From the IMG/VR virus record IMGVR_UViG_3300042866_000779, positions 1 to 61,391 of that record: a stretch of 61,391 nt of DNA, one strand, 5' to 3'. The notes under the pieces are model-generated. The model was given only the letters and a program-made list of their open reading frames with translations, was not told the origin of the DNA and made no database searches. Source of the stretch: a virus. Positions 26,507 through 34,696 of the stretch are shown here, piece after piece. The position numbers and the translations under genes were made by a program. Numbering within the stretch: the first letter of the stretch is position 1; each line of letters opens with the position of its first letter.

Positions 26507-26856
26507 TCGATCCCGTTCTCTCTTCCCTTGCGGCGGGCATACTCCTCGTCTGTTTCCTGTCGGAGAAAGCCGTAGCCGCCGTTGTTGTTCTTCTTGGGGG
26601 GGGCCTGCATCTCTTGGATGTATGGGCCATCATTCGGCTTGGGGACGTAAGGCCCTCGCTCAAGAAGCGGGCCGGGAGTCACATTGCCAATCTTGAACGG
26701 CATGTTCTGGATGAAGTCGCCTGCCGCATCTGCCGCACCTGCCACTTCACCGCCAAGGCCCTGCATCAATGCCCTGATGCGGTCTTCTGGCGACTGCCCT
26801 TGGGCTTGCAGGTACTGCTGGCGGCGGCTGGGCCCCATATCAGGTGTCATTGGCAT
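26503..26856 (-). CDS. Small virion-operon protein
   Basis: A 117-residue protein. The start at 26856 follows AGGAACACCAACC. It contains SPEDRIRALMQGLGGEVAGA, similar to PEDRIRALQNFEMR at the end of the 834-residue virion protein, then a Pro/Asn-rich stretch and a charged tail. The shared EDRIRAL segment suggests both interact with the same partner. Otherwise unrecognised. Confidence 0.55.
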   Translation of the reverse strand: MPMTPDMGPSRRQQYLQAQGQSPEDRIRALMQGLGGEVAGAADAAGDFIQNMPFKIGNVTPGPLLERGPYVPKPNDGPYIQEMQAPPKKNNNGGYGFLRQETDEEYARRKGRENGIE

Positions 26857-26892
26857 GGTTGGTGTTCCTGTGAAAAGATGGCGGGTCCGGCT

Positions 26893-26931
26893 CCCCGGGG
26901 GACCATGCGCCGGTAGCATGGCCCCCCGGGG
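26893..26931 (-). terminator. Very stable intergenic hairpin
   Basis: CCCCGGGGG plus CCATGC pair with GCATGG plus CCCCCGGGG: 15 of 16 pairs around a seven-base loop, in the 84-base gap between two virion-operon genes. There is no U-tract directly after it, so an mRNA stability or attenuation element is as likely as a true terminator. Confidence 0.55.
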
Positions 26932-26940
26932 TGATGCGAA

Positions 26941-27354
26941 CTACTTGCTGTAAGCCTCGCGGACAGCCTCTTCAGCACCGGCCTCAAACTCTGCATTGGC
27001 CTCTTTCTTGGCAGCACGGGCAGCCTTCCGGTCGGCCTTAGCTTCCGCGATGGTGGCCCTTTTGACCTTACGGGCAGCCTTCTTGGCGGCATGGACACCG
27101 ACCGGGCCGCTGCCGCCGCCTTCACCAACCACCACCTCTTCGGTGACGGTGACGTTGCCGGGGCCATCGACCTCGACCTTTTCCTTCACGACGATGCCGG
27201 GACCGACAACGACTTCCTGATCGACCTCGACAGCCACGGGGGCAGCCGGGGTCTTCTTGGAGCCATGGCAGCTACCAGCCTTGGCCGGTTCGACCACGGG
27301 GATGGCCAGACAGCCAAGCAGGAGGGCGATTGCAAACACGATGTACTTCTTCAT
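26941..27354 (-). CDS. Exported Ala/Lys/Val-rich small protein
   Basis: A 137-residue protein. Starting at 27354 (after GGAGTAACTCCC) it has a clear signal peptide (MKKYIVFAIALLLGCLAIPV...EPAKA). The mature part has a Val/Glu-rich central section (VVVGPGIVVKEKVEVDGPGN) and a Lys/Ala-rich helical tail. It lies just after the lysis-like cluster. Similar small exported proteins are common in planctomycetes. Function unknown. Confidence 0.6.
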   Translation of the reverse strand: MKKYIVFAIALLLGCLAIPVVEPAKAGSCHGSKKTPAAPVAVEVDQEVVVGPGIVVKEKVEVDGPGNVTVTEEVVVGEGGGSGPVGVHAAKKAARKVKRATIAEAKADRKAARAAKKEANAEFEAGAEEAVREAYSK

Positions 27355-27379
27355 GGGAGTTACTCCGGGGGGAAAGGGA

Positions 27380-27823
27380 CTATCTGAAGACTTGGGTCCA
27401 CATAGGGCCACGGGCCCCACGCGCATAGCCAGCACCGATCTCGGTGTACCGACCATTTAGTATGTTTGCTCTGTGCCCCCGGCTGTTCATCCAGACTTGG
27501 ACTACTTCGCTGGGGGACTTCTGATTCCACGCTACGTTCTCTCCGTACCCCATCTTGGAATGGTGCATTCGGGAGTTGGATTGAATAACGGACCATTGGT
27601 GGGCGTCGGCCATCATCTTGCTGTTTACCTTCAACGGCTGAAGCCCTCTTCGGGTTCGCTCTAGGTTTGTCAGCCTTACTACCTCAACCTCAAACTGATT
27701 GCCGACAATGAGCTTGGTGACGATCTTCGGGGGCGGGGCAGGGGGCGGGGCCACAAACCTCTTGATCCCGTATAGGGCGAAGAGGACGAGAGCCGCTCCA
27801 AATAGTCCTTTCGCCCACCTCAT
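27380..27823 (-). CDS. CAP/SCP-domain protein, membrane-anchored
   Basis: A 147-residue protein. Residues 5-23 form a membrane anchor or signal (KGLFGAALVLFALYGIKRF), then a proline linker. Residues about 45-147 are a compact CAP domain: LTNLERTRRGLQPLKVN, the HHSKMGYGENVAW motif and VVQVWMNSRGHRANIL. Bacterial CAP proteins are exported, and some act on cell envelopes. In this position, with a small membrane protein and an HExxH protein, a role in lysis or envelope remodelling is plausible. Confidence 0.8.
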   Translation of the reverse strand: MRWAKGLFGAALVLFALYGIKRFVAPPPAPPPKIVTKLIVGNQFEVEVVRLTNLERTRRGLQPLKVNSKMMADAHQWSVIQSNSRMHHSKMGYGENVAWNQKSPSEVVQVWMNSRGHRANILNGRYTEIGAGYARGARGPMWTQVFR

Positions 27824-27826
27824 CGT

Positions 27827-28090
27827 TCAGTCCTTCTTGGGCTTCTCTCCGTAGACGAGGGCGAACACTAGGTCTTTGGTGGAGTCGGAAGCCACTGTGC
27901 AGCCCTCTTTCTCCAGCCTGTTCTTCAACTGGAGCAACTGCACCACGGTGTTGATCTGGGCATCCTCTTGGATGGAGTTCTTGTAGAGAAGGCTTTTGAT
28001 CCACAGGACTGCACTTCCTACCACCGCCGGGGATGCCAGCAACAACACGCCTACCAAGAGGATCAGGCTCTGTGGGTCGGTCAGGCTCAT
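27827..28090 (-). CDS. Small membrane protein, holin candidate
   Basis: An 87-residue protein with one strong hydrophobic segment (residues about 9-33, ILLVGVLLLASPAVVGSAVL) and a hydrophilic, charged C terminus. It lies between the HExxH protein and the CAP protein. Single-span class III holins look like this, but no sequence family identifies it; a spanin or simple membrane anchor are alternatives. Confidence 0.5.
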   Translation of the reverse strand: MSLTDPQSLILLVGVLLLASPAVVGSAVLWIKSLLYKNSIQEDAQINTVVQLLQLKNRLEKEGCTVASDSTKDLVFALVYGEKPKKD

Positions 28091-28878
28091 TTGTCATTCC
28101 CTTTGACTATTTGGTCAAACCGCTCAGATTGCCAGTTAATGAAGTTCTTGAGGTGATGGAGGTCCGGGTACTCAGGGTCCCGCTTTTGAACCACCGCCAG
28201 CATCACCCGACAGTAACGCTCCATCTCTCTGGCGAAGTCTTCTGTCTCTTTTCTTTTATCCCACCCCAACTGGCGGCGGGCAATCGTTCCTACGATGTAG
28301 GCATTCCACTCGTCCAACAGATATGCAGGGCTCTTATTCCAGTCTTTGCGTTGCTCCACCATGTAGAGCTTGAAGATAGGGCCACGCTGATCCTTGGGAA
28401 CTGAGTTGGCTACCTCTTCGATGGTGACCTTGGGGTGCTTGAGAACTACTCCCTTGCCATTGCCCAGATAGATGCCGTGCTTGATCGTGCTGGCGTGAAG
28501 CCGGTTGGAAGCCCCGTGGGCCATCTCATGGGCCCAAGTCACCAGATCACCGGGTTCAGTTGGATCAGCCCAGTAGTGAGGGTTCTCCAGTCGGCAGTAG
28601 AGGTCAGTCAGAATCTCGCACTTCTGCGGAGTGGGCTTCCTGAGGGGCGGGCAGACGTTGGTAACGAAGGACAGGTCCGGCTTTGCCAGCACCGACACAG
28701 TTTTAGGGGTAGTCGGGATCGGGTCTGGGGGCCGGACTTGTGTTGGGACCTTGATCGGATACGGCTTAAATGGAACTGGCTGGCGGGGAGTTTTGGGCTC
28801 TTCCCGCCAGCCAGCAATGATCGTCAGCACACCAACCAGAATGGCCAACCGCCCAGCGATGGTTGCTAGGGATGCCAT
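28087..28878 (-). CDS. Anchored HExxH protein, putative metallopeptidase (lysis candidate)
   Basis: A 263-residue protein. Residues 5-24 are hydrophobic (export or anchor), followed by a long proline-rich linker (residues 26-62). HEMAH at 117-121 provides a zincin-type HExxH motif, and LLDEWNAY around residue 190 offers a possible third ligand (Glu190). That layout fits an envelope-acting peptidase. It is the best candidate for a lytic enzyme in this genome, which has no classical endolysin. The motif alone is not proof of activity. Confidence 0.6.
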   Translation of the reverse strand: MASLATIAGRLAILVGVLTIIAGWREEPKTPRQPVPFKPYPIKVPTQVRPPDPIPTTPKTVSVLAKPDLSFVTNVCPPLRKPTPQKCEILTDLYCRLENPHYWADPTEPGDLVTWAHEMAHGASNRLHASTIKHGIYLGNGKGVVLKHPKVTIEEVANSVPKDQRGPIFKLYMVEQRKDWNKSPAYLLDEWNAYIVGTIARRQLGWDKRKETEDFAREMERYCRVMLAVVQKRDPEYPDLHHLKNFINWQSERFDQIVKGNDK

Positions 28879-28886
28879 TCTCCCGG

Positions 28887-29417
28887 TTAGGCAGCCGAAT
28901 GGCCGAAGCCGGTGTTGAGGAGCGTCCGCACCTTGCCGTTGGCAGGGGCCGAGATCACAACCCCGATGGCATTGGCAGCCGTCCCGGTCGCCGCAGCACC
29001 AGCCGTCGCCGTCACGAAGGCACCAGCCGCAAGGGTGGCCGCAGTCGTGACCGCAGCCGGACCCGAGACAACCAGCCAGAAGACATCGCCATTGGCGACA
29101 CCAACCGGCGGCAGGTACTCGTCCACGACGCCCAGCGGGGCATCAGCAACCGCCGCAGCCACACCGTCCACCTCGTCAAGGATGGCAGCCTTCTTGAACT
29201 TGACCACCGCGCCGGGGAGCAGGGGAGCCCCACTGGTGTTGCGGACAGCCACGCAGGTGACAGGACGATTGCTCAGGAAGACACCGGCATTGCTGGTCCG
29301 GGGATCAGTGTCGGTGAACACCTTCACGGAACCCGTTACAGCACCGCCCTGTTCGGGGACAGTAACACCAAGAGTCTGACCCCGGCCAAACCAAGGATCG
29401 CTATTCAGAATGGGCAT
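28887..29417 (-). CDS. Probable capsid decoration/stabilisation protein
   Basis: A 176-residue protein directly downstream of the major capsid gene. The sequence is Ala/Val/Gly-rich and beta-rich (VTCVAVRNTSGAPLLPGAVV, VANGDVFWLVVSGPA, AANAIGVVISAP), the general look of DUF2190-type or other decoration proteins. The assignment depends on order scaffold-capsid-decoration. Confidence 0.65.
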   Translation of the reverse strand: MPILNSDPWFGRGQTLGVTVPEQGGAVTGSVKVFTDTDPRTSNAGVFLSNRPVTCVAVRNTSGAPLLPGAVVKFKKAAILDEVDGVAAAVADAPLGVVDEYLPPVGVANGDVFWLVVSGPAAVTTAATLAAGAFVTATAGAAATGTAANAIGVVISAPANGKVRTLLNTGFGHSAA

Positions 29418-29447
29418 GATTGCTCTACTTTCCTAGGGGTGCTGGGA

Positions 29448-30581
29448 TCAGGCAATGGCCTGCAACTTGAAGAAATTACGCGGACTTTTCAGCTTGATGT
29501 TGCCAAGAACGCTCACGACGTACCTGTACGCCTGTGTATCCTCATTATAGAATGGTCCCTCGCTTGTCAGGAGGTTCCCTTCCATGCAGTACAGTTCCAT
29601 GTTGGCGATGGACAGACCGTACCCAGTGTTCAGAGGTACACTGTATTCGGTCGTGATGTCCACACCGTCCTGCTGGAATGCGTCCTTAAATCCGTACAGC
29701 TTCAGGCCCGTGTTACTACTGATGAGGGCCCGCTCCTTGGAGTCGAGCTTGTTCATGTAGTCGATGTACAACTTCCGATCAAGGACAACCATGTCGATCT
29801 GGCTCTCCTTGGTATCATTACGCTTGGCCTGTTGAATGCCCTCGCGCACAGCCTGAACGCACTGATCCTGCCATGTGAAGGAGTCAGCACCAGCGGAGTT
29901 CTTTCCCTTGAAATACTTGCTGGTGTAGTTCACCACGATTGGCGACCAGTGGTCATATTCCGGGTCGGCAACACCGTTCGGCCACGAACCCTCAAGCTGC
30001 GAACCAGCCACAGCACCAAGGCCCGTGTTCAGACCAGCGTAGTTGTCCGCAGGCCAGCCGAAGGGATCGTCAGCGTTGGCAGCCCGCTTGGTGCCGTCAA
30101 CGATGCTGACCGTACCATCGACCGCGAACATCGACTCAAGACCGTGGAAACGAAGTTCGTTACCCGCCTTGTTACCGTCGATGTAGATTTCCTTTGCGAG
30201 GTGCTGGCTCATCGACTCTTCCAGTCGGGTCGCCATACCACCGGCCACGTTGATGAGTGCAGCCTGACCGCGATTTTCGAGCATTTCACGCTTGAAAATC
30301 GAGTCCGTGACCTGATAGCCACGGTACGGGAGGGTCGCGGTCGAGAAGAGATTCTGTCGAGCGAAGACTCGCGGAGTCTCACCGTTGTTACCACTCACGG
30401 GCTGGTTCCGCATACGGACCTGCCAGTTGAGATTAAGACCTGCACTGTTCATCACCACATTGCCGGAACCTTCCAGCATGGCGAAGACCTTGAAGCGACG
30501 GAACGTGGTCTGTTCAGTCTCCCGAAGGTAGTTCTGGATGGTAGTCTGAATTACCCGGGCCCAGTCAGTGCTATTAGCCAT
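29448..30581 (-). CDS. Major capsid protein
   Basis: A 377-residue protein following the scaffold gene. Start (STDWARVIQTTIQNYLRETE) is helical. Internal segments (TLPYRGYQVTDSIFKREMLE; ESMSQHLAKEIYIDGNK) match the long-helix and E-loop-like order of HK97-fold capsids of podoviruses. Codons are very regular and the region slightly less GC-rich, as often seen for highly expressed capsid genes. Identification rests on position, size and general pattern. Confidence 0.8.
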   Translation of the reverse strand: MANSTDWARVIQTTIQNYLRETEQTTFRRFKVFAMLEGSGNVVMNSAGLNLNWQVRMRNQPVSGNNGETPRVFARQNLFSTATLPYRGYQVTDSIFKREMLENRGQAALINVAGGMATRLEESMSQHLAKEIYIDGNKAGNELRFHGLESMFAVDGTVSIVDGTKRAANADDPFGWPADNYAGLNTGLGAVAGSQLEGSWPNGVADPEYDHWSPIVVNYTSKYFKGKNSAGADSFTWQDQCVQAVREGIQQAKRNDTKESQIDMVVLDRKLYIDYMNKLDSKERALISSNTGLKLYGFKDAFQQDGVDITTEYSVPLNTGYGLSIANMELYCMEGNLLTSEGPFYNEDTQAYRYVVSVLGNIKLKSPRNFFKLQAIA

Positions 30582-30595
30582 TTGGCTCTCCTTGG

Positions 30596-31657
30596 TCAGA
30601 TGTAACCGGCGGCATTAAGGTTTTCCGCCAACATTTGTTCAAACGTCAGTTTCTGCTTCGGCTGTCTCGGATCGTTGTTGGCGGCACCGGCTGACCGGCT
30701 TGGATTCCGGCTGGCTTCACGGCGCAGATAGTTCATGTTCTGGGCGGCAAGGTCTTGAGGTGCTGGTGCTTGGGGCACTGGGGCCTGCTGCACTGGCTCC
30801 GCTTGCGGCGGCTGGGGCTGATACTGCGGCTGGGGAGGAGCGGATTCTTGAGCGTACCGTTGCCGGAACAACTCAAGCTCGACCTTCTCAACTGCGTAAT
30901 CAGCCCGGGGCTTACCGGGCGGAATACCTTTTGACATTGCTTCGTCAACATATTTATGGAGTAGTAAGCCCGCTGGTGAAACGCTACCTGTGTTTTGGTC
31001 GAACAACCAATCGGCGTTTTCCTTCTCAAAGTTGGTTACAAAGCTCTCCCGATCACGGGACTCAAGCTGTTGCTGAACGATCTCTTGTGCCTGTTTTTGA
31101 GCCAATTCAGCAACCATTGGACCAAGGGCATCCTCGGGATTGCTCAGGAACTTCTGGGCAAAGTCAGCCCGATAGTTCTGCCACTCAGAGAGAGCCAGCT
31201 TCGCGTCATACGGAGCGTCCGGGTGGATTACATCCCGGCCATTCTCGTCCTTGGTGAGGTAACGCTTGTAGGAATCCTTCAGTTCTGGAGGGTTCCACCA
31301 CTTCTTGGCCTGAGGGGCAGCTTGCTGGGGAGCCTGCTGCTGGGGCTGTTGAGCTTGCTGCTGCTGGGCAGCCATCCATTTCTCAAAGTCAGGCCGCTTG
31401 GAGAGGTACTCCTGAGCAATCGGCATAATCGAAACGTATTGCTGCAACTGTCGGGAAGCAGCTTGCTCACGCTGCATCGACTGATACAGGCTTGCCGCTA
31501 TTGCCCGATCATCCTGCCCTTGGAACTGGGGCAGTTGCTTGAAACCGTCCCACGGCGAGTATGCGACTTCAGCCTGTGGGGATTGTTCCGGCTGCGGCTC
31601 CGCAACAGGAACATCATTCTCAACTGGAATGGAATCTTGCTCAATGTCTTCTGACAT
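30596..31657 (-). CDS. Scaffolding protein
   Basis: A 353-residue acidic protein directly upstream of the capsid gene. It has an acidic N terminus, Gln-rich helices (QQQQAQQPQQQAPQQAAPQ), a long coiled region (MVAELAQKQAQEIVQQQLES), a Pro/Gln linker, and a basic-then-helical C terminus (PKQKLTFEQMLAENLNAAGY). Scaffolds typically bind the shell through a C-terminal helix. I chose the ATG at 31657 because it follows GGAGGCCACC. Confidence 0.75.
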   Translation of the reverse strand: MSEDIEQDSIPVENDVPVAEPQPEQSPQAEVAYSPWDGFKQLPQFQGQDDRAIAASLYQSMQREQAASRQLQQYVSIMPIAQEYLSKRPDFEKWMAAQQQQAQQPQQQAPQQAAPQAKKWWNPPELKDSYKRYLTKDENGRDVIHPDAPYDAKLALSEWQNYRADFAQKFLSNPEDALGPMVAELAQKQAQEIVQQQLESRDRESFVTNFEKENADWLFDQNTGSVSPAGLLLHKYVDEAMSKGIPPGKPRADYAVEKVELELFRQRYAQESAPPQPQYQPQPPQAEPVQQAPVPQAPAPQDLAAQNMNYLRREASRNPSRSAGAANNDPRQPKQKLTFEQMLAENLNAAGYI

Positions 31658-31670
31658 GGTGGCCTCCATT

Positions 31671-31699
31671 TAAGAAGTAAGACCACCGAATTGTGTCAA
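31671..31699 (-). promoter_or_regulatory. Candidate sigma-70 promoter for scaffold-capsid genes
   Basis: Minus strand: TTGACA at 31694-31699, 17 bases, then TTCTTA at 31671-31676, fourteen bases before the scaffold ATG. The -35 is perfect; the -10 is weak. Capsid genes commonly have an extra promoter, but this is unproven. Confidence 0.35.
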
Positions 31700-31708
31700 G
31701 GGTCTGGC

Positions 31709-31724
31709 GGCGGGCAATAGTTAC
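31709..31724 (-). promoter_or_regulatory. Copy of dispersed 16-mer GTAACYATTGCCCGCC
   Basis: The minus strand reads GTAACTATTGCCCGCC, overlapping the stop codon of the 453-residue gene, identical to the plus-strand copy at 34775-34790 and one base different from 23974-23989. Confidence 0.4.
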
Positions 31725-33082
31725 TTGGAGATTAATCCGCGCAACCAACTGCCAGCACCATAGGCAGCATTGCCAGCCGGTGCGATTGCGTTACCCATTT
31801 TGGTTACAGTTGTCTGGGGGCGAACGATCTGGCTGTTGAGGTTTTCCAGCACCTTGAACGATTGGTCGCGGGTTTTATCACGCTGTTGCTGATCGGCTTC
31901 CCACTTGCTGTTGCTGCGGGTGTCACCACCAAGTAACTCAGCACCTAGCTCAACTGCGTTGGTTACATCAGCCGCCTCGTCCTTGATGTGGTGGGCAATT
32001 CTGCCGCCCGCAGTGGGATTGGCGACAAGGTTTTTGGCAATGTCATCGGCTGTACTCTGGGCAAATTTCGCCACGCCGGGGACTCCGGTCCTTGCAGCGG
32101 CACCAGCCACACCCCGAACTGCATTGGGAATGGCCTTGTGGGAACCAACGAACCCAGTGCCGTCGAGCATTCCGTTGCCGAAACTGAGAGCCGCGTTGAT
32201 CAAGGGCTGGATATATGGGACTTGACCCTTCATGTGTTCTGGAAGGATTCTGTTTCCGATGGCACCCCGAAAGGTATCCCCGGCACTCATCCCCTCTGAG
32301 CCGTACCAAGCATTCTGACCTTGCTGGATCAGACCGTCATTGCCCCTCCAGCCATTGTCCTTGGCCAATACAGGGTTGGTGCGGAAGAAGTCGGAACCCT
32401 GCGAACGAACTGCCGCATTACCCATAGCCGCAGTTGGGTCTGTAGTTCTGAGGATCGCCGTCCCAAGTTGGCTCATGCCGTCCGAAACCACTCCACCCAT
32501 CTTGGTCGTGAAGCTGCCAACGAAGTTCTCGGGGTTCCAAAGCTCCTGAACACCACCTTCTGGGATGCCGGGGAACATGGTGCCGGGGCCGGAACCCGGG
32601 ATGTAGGCGTGAGTCCGGCCTACCTGTTGTGCGTAATTCTTGGCATAGCCCTCATTCAGCTTGCTTGGAGTGCCGCCAGCCCATGCTGCCGCGCTGGGGA
32701 GCCAACTGTTGTCCGCTTGCTGCGGGGCAATGGAGTCATAGAGCCGGTTGCGGTTCTCAAGCTGGTCGAGGTACTGACCTCCCGGCGAGAACTCGTAGGA
32801 CTCCGGGGTCCTGCCAAGAGCTTTCGATTGCTCGGGAGTCCAGCCCTTCCCGGTATACCCACTGAGCATCTGATCCTGAAGGGCCCGCTCATCGTCATCT
32901 TGAGGCTGGTAGCTCGGGTGGCCCACCTGCCGGTAATACTTGAAGTCATCAAGCTGCGGGTGCTGCTTGCCAGCCGCGTGGGCAGCCGCCATAGCTTCGG
33001 CATTGAATCGAAGCTGTTGCTCCGGGGGCAACCGGGCAATGTCTTGGGCGTAAGCGTGGCGAAGTGCTTCTTCAGGTGTCAT
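31721..33082 (-). CDS. Head-region protein of unknown function (453 aa)
   Basis: A 453-residue protein. The N terminus is a helical, acidic region (PEEALRHAYAQDIARLPPEQ), the middle is Gly/Asn/Trp-rich with many turns, and the C-terminal third has Ala/Gly-rich hydrophobic patches (NAVRGVAGAAARTGVPGVAK). It overlaps the 411-residue gene by four bases and precedes the scaffold. No family recognised. An internal or minor head protein is likely from the operon. Confidence 0.6.
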   Translation of the reverse strand: MTPEEALRHAYAQDIARLPPEQQLRFNAEAMAAAHAAGKQHPQLDDFKYYRQVGHPSYQPQDDDERALQDQMLSGYTGKGWTPEQSKALGRTPESYEFSPGGQYLDQLENRNRLYDSIAPQQADNSWLPSAAAWAGGTPSKLNEGYAKNYAQQVGRTHAYIPGSGPGTMFPGIPEGGVQELWNPENFVGSFTTKMGGVVSDGMSQLGTAILRTTDPTAAMGNAAVRSQGSDFFRTNPVLAKDNGWRGNDGLIQQGQNAWYGSEGMSAGDTFRGAIGNRILPEHMKGQVPYIQPLINAALSFGNGMLDGTGFVGSHKAIPNAVRGVAGAAARTGVPGVAKFAQSTADDIAKNLVANPTAGGRIAHHIKDEAADVTNAVELGAELLGGDTRSNSKWEADQQQRDKTRDQSFKVLENLNSQIVRPQTTVTKMGNAIAPAGNAAYGAGSWLRGLISK

Positions 33083-34314
33083 GCGAGTAGGGCCGTTCGT
33101 AGGCTGGGATTGGTGGCACCAGTCTTGAAGTTCATGTCCTTGATGTCATGCAAGCCGTCTTTCCCGGCGGCATCAATGATCTCTTGCAGCTTCTCCATTG
33201 CCTTGTCGTAGCCGTGGGCGGGCTGGTCGAACTGCCGGTGGCCCGGGAGGTTGATCATGGGATCGGCACCCGTGGCCTCGTAATGCCGGACGTAATCAAT
33301 GAAGTTGTCCGCTGTGTTCTTGTTGAGCCCGATGTCCCGCATTCCCGGGTTGACCGTTTCGGTCTGACGCTTCAGGTGAAACATCAGGTTGCTCAACTCT
33401 GTCCCGTTGCTGCCCAGATAGGCGGATTTGGGGCCAAGCTCCCGCTGCCTGTCAGTTACGGCTGGGCGAAGAGCTTGAAACTGCCGCCACTTATGGGATG
33501 GATTGACACCATCAAGGATTGAATGGATTGCTTCATGCTGACCGACATTGAAGCCGTCCCTGTCCATGCCGCGACCGACCGTGTACGGGTCCATGAAAGC
33601 ATTGTGGTAAAGCTGCTTGTTGATCGCAGAAGCGAACCCCTGACCACCGTCCATATTGGCAAAGCTCTCGGGGGTTAGCCCTCGGAACATGAGCCACTTA
33701 CGCTTCCATTCCTTTTCAAGGTCGCCTAGGTGGTACACGGCAGCATCGTCGCCCATGCCGTCCGTACCGTCCGGGTGGTTCCTGTCCCTGATTCTGGTGA
33801 GTACACGGTCGCTCTGGGCCCGGTCACCAGTGATCCCGTCGAGCAACCTCCACGGGGAGGTGCGGGTGACTGCCGTGTCCATGCTGTGCCCCATTGCCTC
33901 AGGGGCGCGGCTATCCAGCCCTGCGGCAGTGCTGAGATAACCTTTGTACCGCACCGTTGGGGCACTTCCGGTGAGGGTGTTGTTCAGCTTGTTCGTGTAG
34001 TTATGGTTCTGGGTGAGATCGTCCCAGATAACGTCGTTTGCCAAACGCGCCGCCCTGCCAGTTCCAGTGTTCTCCACGGCATCCGTTGTGGCCCCAAACG
34101 GCATCAGCGGCCACGAACCGTAATCCTTCGTGTCCTGAATGTGCTGTTGGGTGCCAGCAATGGTGTGGGCATCCGCTTTCTGGATGTTGGCGGGATGCGG
34201 CGTAAGCCCGCTGCCAAAGGCACCCTCAAGATTGGCCCGCCGAATAGAGCGGGCAGCATCATCGGGAATGCGGTACGGGAGGGCCCCCACCAGCTTCCTG
34301 ATCATCTCTGCCAT
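33079..34314 (-). CDS. Head-region protein with shared N-terminal motif (411 aa)
   Basis: A 411-residue protein beginning MAEMIRKLVGALPYRIP, which matches the I-R-K-x-L start of three other virion-region proteins. It is rich in His, Asp and Asn, and contains FNVGQHEAIHSILDGVN. That HEAIH is an HExxH motif (around residue 255), and QHEAIHSILD looks like a zincin helix. A metalloprotease acting on head maturation is a possibility; the other expected ligands are not obvious. Confidence 0.6.
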   Translation of the reverse strand: MAEMIRKLVGALPYRIPDDAARSIRRANLEGAFGSGLTPHPANIQKADAHTIAGTQQHIQDTKDYGSWPLMPFGATTDAVENTGTGRAARLANDVIWDDLTQNHNYTNKLNNTLTGSAPTVRYKGYLSTAAGLDSRAPEAMGHSMDTAVTRTSPWRLLDGITGDRAQSDRVLTRIRDRNHPDGTDGMGDDAAVYHLGDLEKEWKRKWLMFRGLTPESFANMDGGQGFASAINKQLYHNAFMDPYTVGRGMDRDGFNVGQHEAIHSILDGVNPSHKWRQFQALRPAVTDRQRELGPKSAYLGSNGTELSNLMFHLKRQTETVNPGMRDIGLNKNTADNFIDYVRHYEATGADPMINLPGHRQFDQPAHGYDKAMEKLQEIIDAAGKDGLHDIKDMNFKTGATNPSLRTALLA

Positions 34315-34332
34315 CAGACTCGCCCTCCGAAA

Positions 34333-34476
34333 CTACTTTTGATTGCGCTCACGCCACTCTTTCCAACGGAACGCAAGCTCGGCAATCCCACCTACGAGCG
34401 CAACGCCACCAATGACAAAAGCGAGGTAGCACACCATCGCGTATGTCAGGTCAACGGCAAAGCGGGCAGGGTCCAT
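34333..34476 (-). CDS. Small single-span membrane protein
   Basis: A 47-residue frame, ATG at 34476. The product has one membrane span (YAMVCYLAFVIGGVALVGGI) followed by a basic end (FRWKEWRERNQK). The start lies four bases after candidate late promoter site 3. Its position as the first gene of the head operon could mean an early membrane function, but small frames of this size need confirmation. Confidence 0.55.
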   Translation of the reverse strand: MDPARFAVDLTYAMVCYLAFVIGGVALVGGIAELAFRWKEWRERNQK

Positions 34477-34480
34477 GCCC

Positions 34481-34492
34481 TATTTATGTCCC
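34481..34492 (-). promoter_or_regulatory. Repeated motif GGGACATAAATA, candidate late promoter (site 3)
   Basis: Minus-strand GGGACATAAATA with GCC directly upstream and G downstream, sharing 16 bases with site 2. It overlaps the end of the 70-residue gene and would drive the whole head operon. If TAAATA is the -10, transcription would start at or next to the ATG at 34476. Confidence 0.5.
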
Positions 34493-34696
34493 GGCTGGCG
34501 GATTTTGCTCCGCTTCCTTGGCCTTGCGATTGGCCCGGTACTGCCTCATGTAAGCCGCCTTCTGATCCTTGAAAGCCTTGTAGGCAAGAGGGTCCTGCTT
34601 CAGCACCCGGCGACGTTCGTGATAGCCACGGCGACCGGACTCTCGGTCAGCATCAGTGTTGATAGCGAGATAGGCAGCGGACCTGTGCAAAGGCAT
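34484..34696 (-). CDS. Small basic protein
   Basis: A 70-residue protein, start at the ATG at 34696 preceded by GGAGATTCCCC. The second half is basic and helical (GYHERRRVLKQDPLAYKAFK then AYMRQYRANRKAKEAE), a pattern seen in small phage proteins that bind nucleic acid. It is the first gene leftward from the divergent region at 34.7-34.8 kb. Confidence 0.6.
   Translation of the reverse strand: MPLHRSAAYLAINTDADRESGRRGYHERRRVLKQDPLAYKAFKDQKAAYMRQYRANRKAKEAEQNPPAGT

Noticed and set aside
30945-30958. A fourth copy of the CATAAATA late-promoter-like motif
   Set aside because: Only CATAAATA matches, without GGGA, and it lies inside the scaffold gene.
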